From positions 1,116,001 to 1,180,000 of the forward strand of contig NZ_NETS01000010.1 in the NCBI RefSeq assembly GCF_002150035.1: a stretch of DNA of 64,000 nt. Direction: 5' to 3'. The translations under genes and the position numbers were made by a program. Source of the stretch: Leptospira venezuelensis (GTDB lineage Bacteria; Spirochaetota; Leptospiria; Leptospirales; Leptospiraceae). Of the stretch, positions 1 through 8,364 are shown piece after piece. Each line of letters starts with the position of its first letter. Position 1 is the stretch's first letter. The notes beneath the pieces were generated by a model. The model was not told where the DNA came from. It did no database searches and was given only the letters and a program-made list of their open reading frames with translations.

Positions 1-654
1 TCGAATGGTTTCGATTTGGCGCATTACTGCCGCTTTTTCTGGATCTAAATTTTCTATAGGAGTAGCACCCTCTGGCGGATCTTCAGGTGGTTTAGGAATG
101 GATTGGATAATACCTGCAAAAAAACTTTTGCCTCTACATTTTAAACTAGATACATATTCCACGTCTGCTTGGACACGGATCATATTGATCTTCATACTAG
201 CTTTGATTTGATTCTCTAACAAGTTAACTAGCGCAGCGGTATCATTACGATCCCACATTGGATAATATTGTTCTAATATTTGTTTTGTTAATTTAGTATG
301 AAGGATTCTCGCAACTTGATCAGACAAACCTGGATCTGGAGCTTCTTGTCTGGCAGCTTCTGCAATATCATGAGAGATTTGACCAAAATCTTCGAAGGTT
401 CTGATCTTTCGGATCACAGAAGAGTTGGAGAATAAGGAATATAATTCTAAAAATTCGTTTTTATATCTGGATAATAATCCTAAAACTACGCCTGCTTTGT
501 TCTCAACATCGATCCTTAATTTTAGAAGATAGGCGTCTTTGATTTTTCCTTGGATAAGTTCTATCGCTTGTTCTTCTGTATGAACGGATTCCAAGGCAAG
601 ATTCATTTGGTTTGCCTGCTCTTGGAGTTTACTTGTCTGAGGATTCTGTTCCAT
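1..654 (-). CDS. Hypothetical protein, partial (C-terminus beyond window)
   Basis: An open frame of 218 codons without a stop runs from an ATG at 654 to the left window edge, so the C-terminus is missing. The product is soluble-looking and mostly helical, rich in Glu, Gln, Lys and Leu near the start, with a short Pro-rich stretch (PKPPEDPPEG) around residues 188-197. There is no signal peptide or membrane segment. I recognise no family. It begins 38 bases after the stop of the ATPase gene at 693-1427 on the same strand, so the two are probably co-transcribed and this product may be a partner of that ATPase; that link is inference only. The Shine-Dalgarno site is weak, and ATG at codon 17 is an alternative start. 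Confidence 0.8.
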   Translation of the reverse strand, partial: MEQNPQTSKLQEQANQMNLALESVHTEEQAIELIQGKIKDAYLLKLRIDVENKAGVVLGLLSRYKNEFLELYSLFSNSSVIRKIRTFEDFGQISHDIAEAARQEAPDPGLSDQVARILHTKLTKQILEQYYPMWDRNDTAALVNLLENQIKASMKINMIRVQADVEYVSSLKCRGKSFFAGIIQSIPKPPEDPPEGATPIENLDPEKAAVMRQIETIR

Positions 655-692
655 ATTGCTAAAGACCTAACTGAAGTAAGGAGAACTTTAGG

Positions 693-1427
693 TCATGTTA
701 AGCCGCTAGCCTTTTCTTGTAACCATTTTTGGTATCTTTGCCTTCTGGGCACATAATTCTGATCCAAGGGGATTTCGACTCTAGCTACTGTTCTATTTTC
801 CGCCTGGCGACTATAGATCGTAAACAAATGGCGGTCATAGCCGCTTTGGGCTACCAAGATCTCCACCATTGTGATACCCATACCTGCACCTTCTGTAGTA
901 TCACCATATTTCATATAGTATTCGAATAGATTGTCAAATTCTTTAGAGTGAACAAATTTCTCTCTGATCCGTTTCTCTTCTCGAACTGCGAGAGTGAAAT
1001 TATTTTGTACGAATAGAATAATCCGGTCTGAACTGAAACTTAGAGTAACTTTTACAAATAGACCATGCTCTTTCATTTTCCTACGATAGTAGGGAAACTT
1101 TCTACTGACTAGGTTTTCCTTAAAAGACTCCATTCCCAAATCATATTGAGAAGGGTCAGCGATATTAAGACCTAGTTCCTTAAATAGAACTCGTTTAATT
1201 GCTGCTTTGGTCGCGTTTACGATCAGCTCTTTCGCGGAAGTAAATATTAGTTCGGTGAGATCCTCTCTTTTATATTTGGAAAGGACGGTTTGGATGATAT
1301 GTTTAAGCTTATTTTCGCCCCGAGTACTCAGGACATAAGTAATAATAGAAATTGGCTCTTCTTTTTTTACGGCCGTCTCGACCTCGAAGAGGAATTCCTG
1401 AGGAAGTTCCTCGATTCCCTCGTACAT
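693..1427 (-). CDS. Histidine-kinase-like ATPase (GHKL) domain protein
   Basis: This 244-residue protein carries a GHKL/HATPase fold without a kinase dimerisation domain. The N-box-like segment is KELIVNATKA (E67-N71) and the glycine box is EGAGMGI (about 179-185). It aligns over its whole length with residues 60-230 of the HDOD protein at 50431-51954: both have an N-terminal helix region, a GM..FK motif, a V.NN motif, an SKE motif and the glycine box. Such stand-alone ATPases are often anti-sigma kinases (SpoIIAB/RsbW-like) or sensory modules; which applies here cannot be told. It is followed by the partial gene at 1-654. The start is an ATG with no clear ribosome site. Cytoplasmic. Confidence 0.8.
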   Translation of the reverse strand: MYEGIEELPQEFLFEVETAVKKEEPISIITYVLSTRGENKLKHIIQTVLSKYKREDLTELIFTSAKELIVNATKAAIKRVLFKELGLNIADPSQYDLGMESFKENLVSRKFPYYRRKMKEHGLFVKVTLSFSSDRIILFVQNNFTLAVREEKRIREKFVHSKEFDNLFEYYMKYGDTTEGAGMGITMVEILVAQSGYDRHLFTIYSRQAENRTVARVEIPLDQNYVPRRQRYQKWLQEKASGLT

Positions 1428-1526
1428 TTGGATTCTCGATTATATGGACCCCGGCGCGCTTACGAGAAAAAAACGAAAAACGCCCAGGAAAAAAGAACGG
1501 GAATTTCCAATGGGAAATGAAAAATT

Positions 1527-2879
1527 TTAACCTTTCATCTGTAGAAAACCGCTGATTTCGTCCATGACGGCTCCTACTTCAGGTTTGCAGGATCGAATAA
1601 CGTTAATCAGTTTTTGATCGGTTCCAGGGATCTTTCCTTCATGGAATTTGAGTTTAAATTCTGTGAATTTTAAACCGTGGGCGGTGGAGATTACGACCAC
1701 CTGATCACCTTTTGCAATGGTTCCCTTGCCCATAAGTTTGTATAAAGCAGCAAGTGCTACTCCAGTATGAGGATCATTGTAAAGGCCATATAGATCAGTT
1801 TTGGCAGAAGCATCTGAAAGTTCAGCTTCACTTGCTTGTTCTACAATTCCATTGAATTTTTTTAATGTACGAATTGCCTTTTGAACTGATACAGGATTCC
1901 CGATCTGTATTGCAGAGGCAAGAGTAGGCTTCGCATCCACAGGACTGAACTCTTCGAAATTTTTCAGATAAGAAAGATAGAGTGGGTTTGCATTCTTAGC
2001 TTGGGCCAGAACAATCCTAGGAAGTTTATCGATCAGACCTAATTCTTTCGCCATCTCGAAACCTGCTCCGAGTGCGGAAACATTTCCTAAATTTCCGCCA
2101 GGGATAATGACCCAGTCAGGAACCTTCCATTCCAATTGTTGAACGATCTCAGGTGCGATTGTTTTTTGACCTTCGATGCGAAGACTGTTCATTGAATTTG
2201 CAAGATAGATACCAGCTTCTTTGGTAACTTCTTTCACAATCTTCATACAACCGTCAAAATCTGTTTCGAGCGCGATTACTTTTGCACCGTTAGAAACAGG
2301 TTGGATCAATTGTGCTTGGGAAACTTTTCCTGCAGGAAGAAAAATGATCGCAGGAATCCCTGCTTTTGCAGCGTAAGAAGCGAGCGCTGCAGAAGTATCT
2401 CCGGAACTTGCACATGCTACAGCTCTGATCTTAGCTCCCTTGTTCAACATATGTTTTACTTGGGAGAGAAGAACTGTCATGCCTAGGTCCTTAAAAGAAC
2501 CTGTGTGGGAGATCCCACATTGTTTGATCCAAAGACCACCTAGACCAAAATGTTTTGTTAATCTTTCGGAATTGAATAAATGAGAAAGGCCTTCGCCAGA
2601 ACTTACGATTTCAGAATCTTCTACATGAGGAAGAACCCATTCTCTTTTATTCCAGATACCTGAACTGTTCGGAAATTTTACCGAACCCAATCTGGAATCG
2701 AATAGGTCCTTCCATTCCTTACCTGATTTTTCTTTAAGAGCACCCATATCATGAGAAACCTGGAGAAGGCTTCCACATATACGACACTCGTATATGATAT
2801 CATTTAGATCGTAAGTTGCTCCGCAAGAATCGTTGATACAGCGAAATTCCGCTTTCAACTTGGTGAAGGTAAGGCTCAT
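1527..2879 (-). CDS. thrC: Threonine synthase
   Basis: A PLP-dependent fold-type II enzyme that converts O-phosphohomoserine to threonine, the last step of threonine synthesis. The 450 residues start with a zinc-ribbon-like cap (C14, C19, C32, C35), as in the archaeal/plant-like ThrC type. The Schiff-base lysine lies in HTGSFKDLG (K130), and the glycine-rich phosphate-binding loop is PGGNLGN. The length is normal for the family. The SPFH gene (2883-3875) ends 3 bases before this ATG, so the two probably share a transcript although no functional link is known. No attenuator or riboswitch is visible upstream. Cytoplasmic. Confidence 0.93.
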   Translation of the reverse strand: MSLTFTKLKAEFRCINDSCGATYDLNDIIYECRICGSLLQVSHDMGALKEKSGKEWKDLFDSRLGSVKFPNSSGIWNKREWVLPHVEDSEIVSSGEGLSHLFNSERLTKHFGLGGLWIKQCGISHTGSFKDLGMTVLLSQVKHMLNKGAKIRAVACASSGDTSAALASYAAKAGIPAIIFLPAGKVSQAQLIQPVSNGAKVIALETDFDGCMKIVKEVTKEAGIYLANSMNSLRIEGQKTIAPEIVQQLEWKVPDWVIIPGGNLGNVSALGAGFEMAKELGLIDKLPRIVLAQAKNANPLYLSYLKNFEEFSPVDAKPTLASAIQIGNPVSVQKAIRTLKKFNGIVEQASEAELSDASAKTDLYGLYNDPHTGVALAALYKLMGKGTIAKGDQVVVISTAHGLKFTEFKLKFHEGKIPGTDQKLINVIRSCKPEVGAVMDEISGFLQMKG

Positions 2880-2882
2880 ACT

Positions 2883-3875
2883 TTAGATAGAATTTAGAAT
2901 GTCCTTTTTTTTGGCATCAAATTCTTCCTGAGAAATCAGGCCCTGATCCAACATACTTTTGAGTTTTGTAAGTCTTGCGGTAGCGTCATTCTGGTTGGAA
3001 TTCCCACCGGCATTGTTCTGTCCCATCATTCCAGCCATCATATTGCCCATATTCATTCCCATTCCTAGCCCCATACCAGCAGACATACCCTGTCCAGCAT
3101 TACCACCTTCGTTCTTGGCCGCAGCTTCACCAATATCCAACATTCTTTTTTGTTGGTACATACCTCCGAGAGCGTCGATCTCGAATTTGTCAGCGAGAAC
3201 TTTTTGGATCTTTTGAAAGTTCGGATCGTTTTGATCGAAGTTGATGGATTGAACAAAAAAATCTAAAACTTCTATTCCATACTTGGAGAAGTCAGGTTGA
3301 ATCTTAGTTTTTCCTGCAGAAGAAGCTTCTTCTAAATGTTGGTTTAGACGAGTGATCGGTTCTCCGGATTTTAAAACAACTTCTGCCAAGAAATCGCTTA
3401 GCCTAGTCACGATCATTGGTCTTAAGAAATTATCCACTTCGTCTTGCGAATAGGCTCCTCTAGAGCCCACTACTCCAACGGCGAATGCTTTCGAGTCGAC
3501 GATCTTAATATTATAAGAACCGTTTGCTCTTACTCCTAACGTGATCGTATATTTTGGATCTTCTACTTGGATAGGAGCTGGAGTCCCCCATTTTAATTGG
3601 ATGAGAGCCTTATTTATATAAACTACTTCCGCAGTAAAAGGAGTCTGTCCTCCAAAAGGAAGGTTCACTAATTTTTCTAAAATAGGAACGTTCCCTGTTT
3701 TTAAAGTATGAGTTCCTGGTCCGAAAATATCCAGAGCCTTACCTTCTTTGAAGAAGATAGCTTCTTGGCTTTCGTTCACTACCAACTGTCCGAAGGTACT
3801 GATATCGTTACGGGGAAACTTCCATACAATCTCTCCCGGTTTTCCTTCGTATTTTATTACGTCTATTAATGCCAT
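2883..3875 (-). CDS. SPFH-domain protein (YdjI-like) with C-terminal SHOCT domain
   Basis: The first 260 residues match the SPFH/virion-core family represented by Bacillus YdjI: a beta-rich start followed by an alpha/beta SPFH core. A Gly/Met-rich linker (about 268-290, repeats of GMG and MGN type) leads to a SHOCT oligomerisation motif at about 301-330 (LTKLKSMLDQGLISQEEF). YdjI-type proteins scaffold membrane-associated assemblies, often in envelope stress responses. There is no transmembrane helix. The ATG at 3875 follows a good purine-rich site (AAGGAGTTCTT on the minus strand). It sits directly ahead of thrC, probably in one transcript. Confidence 0.88.
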   Translation of the reverse strand: MALIDVIKYEGKPGEIVWKFPRNDISTFGQLVVNESQEAIFFKEGKALDIFGPGTHTLKTGNVPILEKLVNLPFGGQTPFTAEVVYINKALIQLKWGTPAPIQVEDPKYTITLGVRANGSYNIKIVDSKAFAVGVVGSRGAYSQDEVDNFLRPMIVTRLSDFLAEVVLKSGEPITRLNQHLEEASSAGKTKIQPDFSKYGIEVLDFFVQSINFDQNDPNFQKIQKVLADKFEIDALGGMYQQKRMLDIGEAAAKNEGGNAGQGMSAGMGLGMGMNMGNMMAGMMGQNNAGGNSNQNDATARLTKLKSMLDQGLISQEEFDAKKKDILNSI

Positions 3876-3933
3876 AAGAACTCCTTGGAAATATATTATT
3901 CACTACTCAACATTCGGCAAATCAAAAATAAGA

Positions 3934-4473
3934 CTATCGTTTTAAGAAGACATCCTTTCTACTTTTTAAGGCAGAATCGAACTCATCTAATTCAGATCTA
4001 AACTTACTAATCCAATCTCTCACAGTGTCTACTGAAACTTCTGGAGAAAAGTTGGAGGATTTAATATTTGCGGATAATTCTTCTGCATGATGGATCAATG
4101 AATAATCCCATTCTGCTAAAGCTTCCAGCTCTGATTCAGTCGCCTTAAATCCAGTTCCTAATCCGTTCAGACCGTAACTTGCTCCAATAATTTCGTTTTT
4201 GAGTCTTTCTACGATGGAAAGTAAGACCTCCGTAGAACCGATTAGGTCCAATCTTCTCTCTCGGACGAAATTTTCTTCAATCCTGCGTATAGGCTCTTTG
4301 AGAGAATCCAATTTTTTGGATAATTCATTTCGAGAGATCCTATCCGCTTCGTAATACTGATGATTCTTTAAGACTTCTCCATAAAAAGGAAATGCTGAAA
4401 GAAAGGATAAAATCTTTCCCTTCTCTGCTTTGAATCTGGAAACATATTGTGAGATCGGGCTGTTCGAAGTCAT
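3934..4473 (-). CDS. Hypothetical helical protein
   Basis: A 179-residue product if the first ATG (4473) is used; the frame is open 12 codons further to a TTG at 4509, but the added residues look like untranslated leader. The protein is hydrophilic and almost wholly helical, with heptad-like Leu/Ile spacing, many Glu/Lys/Arg, and no signal peptide or membrane helix. I recognise no family. It is on the same strand as the SPFH gene with a 58-base gap, so it may be its upstream neighbour in an operon. It is divergent from the acyltransferase gene at 4642. Confidence 0.65.
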   Translation of the reverse strand: MTSNSPISQYVSRFKAEKGKILSFLSAFPFYGEVLKNHQYYEADRISRNELSKKLDSLKEPIRRIEENFVRERRLDLIGSTEVLLSIVERLKNEIIGASYGLNGLGTGFKATESELEALAEWDYSLIHHAEELSANIKSSNFSPEVSVDTVRDWISKFRSELDEFDSALKSRKDVFLKR

Positions 4474-4641
4474 GGGTAGAAGGATGATCCGGAATTTCTT
4501 TCCAAGCAAGACAAATACTTATCTTTTCTTATCATATCTATGAAATCGTAACTTAAGATCTAAAGTTTCCCCGGATTTATTTCTTGCTAGCAGATACCCG
4601 AAAAGTTTTTAATTCAATTCAGGAAACGGAATCTTCTCTTT

Positions 4642-5832
4642 ATGAAATCCTATATATTATCTATTTTTGCGTCCAAAAAGGGAGAAATAGAATCATTAAA
4701 CGGAATTAGAGCGATTGGAATTTTGATGGTAATGACTAACCATCTTTGGGTCTCCAAACAGCCGATCATGGGTGAGATGCCTTTCTGGTTATCCTGGTTT
4801 GTAGAGAATCAAACGACCATTGTAGACGTATTTTTCGTATTGGGTGGCTTTCTAAATTACGGTGGTATACTCCAATCGTATAAAAAAGAGAACAAATTTC
4901 CTTATCGCAAATTTATTACGAATCGTTCTTTAAGAATACTTCCTGCTTATTACGCTGCATTAGCTTTTTCTTATTATTATTTTTATAAACAACTTAATGC
5001 TCTGAAAAATATACCGAATCCGAGTCAAGATCTGATTTGGTTGATAGATAAAGGTCAAAAGGCATCGGATTATGTTTGGGCCGACGGTATCTTTTTATCT
5101 AACTTCTTTCCTAGAGTTTTGGACGTGGGTTGGTATATATCCTTAGAGCAACAGATCTATCTTTTGATGGTGGTTCTTGGTCCCTTCTTCTTATTTTCTA
5201 AAACCAAAAAAACAAGAGTAATCATATTATCGATAATTTATATTATTCCATTCTTATCTAGATGTTATCTATATTCTAAGGGGTCCATGAACGCAGAGGC
5301 ACTTTTTTGGACCGAGAATCGATTCGATTCAATGATCGCAGGAATGCTTTTGGCAGAATATGTGGATTATAGACCAGTAAAAGAAAGTTTAGGAAAACTA
5401 AAATATTCTCTTATTGGAATAACTGCGATCGCTTTTATATTAATCTCTTATTCATTCAATTGGAAGCATTTCATCCGATTGACTCTTGCGAATAATTTTT
5501 ATAATATTGCCTTAGCTCTAATTATCTATCTGGCGATCCAGAAAGATGGAATATTCAAAACAATTTTAGGATTACCGATCTTCCGTCCACTATCCAGGAT
5601 CACATTTACGGTTTATTTATGGAATATCCCTTTGATGGGGATTGCAACTAGGTGGGCCCTCAAAGGGGAAACTTTAGTTACATTAAGCGTACTTCCAAAA
5701 TTATATTTTATATGTTTTGGGTTTACTATCTTAGCTGCTTGGCCAATCTTTTTGCTGATAGAACAACCTTTTATTTGGTGGAAAGAGAAACAGAAAGTTA
5801 TGGAAAATAAGATCGAGACTAAGACTGCATAG
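4642..5832 (+). CDS. Acyltransferase 3 family membrane protein
   Basis: An integral membrane acyltransferase of the OafA/NodX group (396 residues, about ten hydrophobic helices). The N-terminal signature is LNGIRAIGILMVMTNH, with the essential His at residue 34. A conserved aromatic patch (VGWYISLEQQIYL) follows near residue 170. Such enzymes move acetyl or other acyl groups onto surface sugars or lipids; the substrate here is unknown. The gene for signal peptidase I starts 27 bases downstream, so the two may be co-transcribed. The tail (KEKQKVMENKIETKTA) is cytoplasmic and charged. Confidence 0.88.
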   Translation: MKSYILSIFASKKGEIESLNGIRAIGILMVMTNHLWVSKQPIMGEMPFWLSWFVENQTTIVDVFFVLGGFLNYGGILQSYKKENKFPYRKFITNRSLRILPAYYAALAFSYYYFYKQLNALKNIPNPSQDLIWLIDKGQKASDYVWADGIFLSNFFPRVLDVGWYISLEQQIYLLMVVLGPFFLFSKTKKTRVIILSIIYIIPFLSRCYLYSKGSMNAEALFWTENRFDSMIAGMLLAEYVDYRPVKESLGKLKYSLIGITAIAFILISYSFNWKHFIRLTLANNFYNIALALIIYLAIQKDGIFKTILGLPIFRPLSRITFTVYLWNIPLMGIATRWALKGETLVTLSVLPKLYFICFGFTILAAWPIFLLIEQPFIWWKEKQKVMENKIETKTA

Positions 5833-5859
5833 TCTCGTCCAATCAATAAGAAATATAGT

Positions 5860-6456
5860 ATGAAATTTGATTCGGAAATAATTCGGTCGATCAGGCAGTC
5901 TGCATTTCGTTGGATCAGACTTTCTTTTCCGATCCTATTTGCGATATTCTTCATATTATATTTCAGGATTTTTGTAATCCAATTCTATTTGATCAGTGGC
6001 ACGAGCATGATGCCTAGCTACAAAGAGAATGATTGGGTCTTGGTAAAAAAATGGGGCTTCCCCGCGCAGATAGGACCTTGGGTTTTATATATCTTAGAAC
6101 CTGCTGTGGATAGATTTGATGTACTGGTCTTGGATGGGATTGGTGCAGAACTAAGTTTAAAAAGAGTAGTCGGACTTCCTGGAGATTTTTTCAGATTCTC
6201 GGAAGGAAGAATTTTAATAAACGATTCTTCCTTGGAGGAACCATTTCTAAATACAGGCTATACTACACAGGCGCCATCTGCATCCATTCTACCTGTGATC
6301 GGAGTCTCGGGAAATATTGGTATTGGAGATTCAGGCAGGATTCCTCCCGGTTACGTCCTGGTTTTGGGAGATAACCGAGAATTTTCCACAGATTCCAGAA
6401 ATTACGGCCTAATTCCTTTCAAAAAATTGAGAGGAAAGGTAATCTCCAGCTTTTAA
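5860..6456 (+). CDS. lepB: Signal peptidase I
   Basis: A membrane-bound serine protease that removes signal peptides from exported proteins. It has one N-terminal transmembrane helix (about 22-44) and then the catalytic block SGTSMMPS with nucleophile S49. The general-base lysine is in SLKRVVGLPGD (K101), and the late box LGDNREFSTDSRNYG is intact. At 198 residues it is a compact form of the family. It lies between the acyltransferase and the penicillin-binding protein gene, all on the plus strand. Leptospires usually have more than one LepB-type gene, so this may not be the main enzyme. Confidence 0.93.
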   Translation: MKFDSEIIRSIRQSAFRWIRLSFPILFAIFFILYFRIFVIQFYLISGTSMMPSYKENDWVLVKKWGFPAQIGPWVLYILEPAVDRFDVLVLDGIGAELSLKRVVGLPGDFFRFSEGRILINDSSLEEPFLNTGYTTQAPSASILPVIGVSGNIGIGDSGRIPPGYVLVLGDNREFSTDSRNYGLIPFKKLRGKVISSF

Positions 6457-6549
6457 ATCATTATTCCTATTCGGATTTCACTTGTACTAGAAAAGCTCTT
6501 TAATCATTCTGAAAAAGACCGAAATTAATAAAAGCGGTTAGTTTCATAG

Positions 6550-8364
6550 ATGGATTATAACCTTCTCAATCGAAAACGATTTACCATCTTATTCATTCTT
6601 TTATGTGTATTTTTCTCCGGATTATTGATCCGGGTAGGCTATCTAGTATTTTTTAATGATAGAGAGATAGCTTTCAAGAATGGAGAAAGAATTGGTCGAG
6701 GAGCTATCTATGATAGAAGAGGAATTGAGTTGGCATTGTCCATTGATTCTTCTACGATCGGGATTTATCCAGGAAACGTATACGATCCGAATTTTACCGC
6801 AGTACAAATCTCTCCTTATCTAGATATTCCTCCTGAAAAGATAGAATCATTGATCCGCGAAAAAAGCAGATATTTCCTCTTAAAGAGAGAGATAGATGAT
6901 ACAACTGCAAGTCGTATCATGGAAATGGCGCTTCCAGGAGTGAGAAGAGAAAGAGAATTTAAAAGAGTTTATCCTCATGGAAGTCTGGCAGCAAGTCTTA
7001 TTGGCTTTACAGGAATGGATGATGATAAGGCTCTCTCTGGTCTAGAATATTATTATAATCAAGAATTGATGACACCTACTGAGGCAGATTCTGCACGAGG
7101 TGCAAATCTTCATTTAACTTTAGATGGGCTCATTCAATTTAAATTGGAAAAGTCTCTCGGAAAAAGATTCGAAGAAGCCGGTGCGAAAAGAGCGGTAGGG
7201 CTTTTGATGGAGATCCATACTGGAAGAATATTGGCAATGGCCAGTTTTCCTTCTTTTGATCCAAATCGTTATTCATCTTTTGAAGAATATTCCCATACAA
7301 ATTGGGCGATCAGGCATGTATACGAGCCCGGATCTACCATGAAAATTTTTCTAGCGAGCATACTTCTTAACGAAAACTTAATACATCCAAACGAAAAATT
7401 CGATTGTCCCGGATATGTGGACTACGGAAAGACCAGGATCAAATGTACTCATGTCCACGGAAAAGTGAACCTGGAAGAAATCCTGCAGTATTCCTGCAAC
7501 GCAGGTATTATCAAAGCAGCTTCGAAGATCCCGAATGATGTACTTTATGAATATATGAAAAGATTTAGATTCGGAGATAGAGCGGGACTTCTACCAAACG
7601 AATCAGTCGGCTATATGCCTACCTTGAACAAATGGACGCCAACAACTCCAATGTTCATGGCGATTGGCCAAGGAATTTCAGTAACTCCAATACAGTTGGT
7701 TGCATCTGCAGCTTCAATAGTTAACGGAGGAAGATTTATTACTCCTCGAGTGGTTTCTCATATCACTGATTCGTATGGAGAAGTCCTACAGGAATTTCAA
7801 TCTGAAGAAACTCCTGTAGGCATCAAAGAATACTCCACCGAAAAATTATTGAAGGCGATGACACGAGTCGTCCAAGCAGGAACAGGAAAGAACGCATACA
7901 TCCAAGAATATTCCATCGCAGGAAAAACAGGGACCGGACAAAAGGCAGTATCTGGTCGAGGTTACCAAGATGGATTATGGTCCGCTTCCTTTTTAGGATT
8001 TTTTCCAGCGGACAAACCTAAGGTCGTTGGACTGATACTCTTTGATGAGCCCAAGGGAGACAGTCACACTGGAGGAGGACTTGCCGCTCCTGTATTCAGA
8101 GAAGTGGTGGAGAATATCATTCCAATCATAGAACAGGGAGAAAGAACTGTGAACGTGAATCTTCCAAAGTTAGAAAGAAAACCGCTTACAGGAAAATCAG
8201 AACGTATACCTGATTTGGTCGGAAGAAGTAAAAGAGAAGTAGTAGAATTATTATCTCCTTTAGGAGTTCCTTATAAACTTCACGGAAGCGGTTTCTGTTA
8301 CGAACAAGACCCTTCTCCGGGTTCTTCTTACGAAGGTAAAAGGATAAACGTATTTTTCCAATGA
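6550..8364 (+). CDS. Penicillin-binding protein, FtsI/PBP2 type, with PASTA domain
   Basis: A class B high-molecular-weight transpeptidase (604 residues) that cross-links peptidoglycan. The order is a cytoplasmic start, one membrane helix (12-34), a dimerisation domain, then the transpeptidase with S262-T-M-K265, S315-C-N317 and K459-T-G461, all intact. A single C-terminal PASTA domain (about 550-604, beginning IPDLVGRSKREVVELL) is present, as in FtsI/SpoVD proteins. The DUF115 gene overlaps its last four bases (ATGA). The gene is not in a division (mra/mur) cluster, so septal FtsI or a paralogue remain both possible; I therefore give no symbol. Confidence 0.92.
   Translation: MDYNLLNRKRFTILFILLCVFFSGLLIRVGYLVFFNDREIAFKNGERIGRGAIYDRRGIELALSIDSSTIGIYPGNVYDPNFTAVQISPYLDIPPEKIESLIREKSRYFLLKREIDDTTASRIMEMALPGVRREREFKRVYPHGSLAASLIGFTGMDDDKALSGLEYYYNQELMTPTEADSARGANLHLTLDGLIQFKLEKSLGKRFEEAGAKRAVGLLMEIHTGRILAMASFPSFDPNRYSSFEEYSHTNWAIRHVYEPGSTMKIFLASILLNENLIHPNEKFDCPGYVDYGKTRIKCTHVHGKVNLEEILQYSCNAGIIKAASKIPNDVLYEYMKRFRFGDRAGLLPNESVGYMPTLNKWTPTTPMFMAIGQGISVTPIQLVASAASIVNGGRFITPRVVSHITDSYGEVLQEFQSEETPVGIKEYSTEKLLKAMTRVVQAGTGKNAYIQEYSIAGKTGTGQKAVSGRGYQDGLWSASFLGFFPADKPKVVGLILFDEPKGDSHTGGGLAAPVFREVVENIIPIIEQGERTVNVNLPKLERKPLTGKSERIPDLVGRSKREVVELLSPLGVPYKLHGSGFCYEQDPSPGSSYEGKRINVFFQ

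Noticed and set aside
1428..1526. Possible attenuator or riboswitch near thrC
   Set aside because: The region is downstream of thrC, and the sequence upstream of thrC is the SPFH gene; no threonine-rich leader peptide exists.
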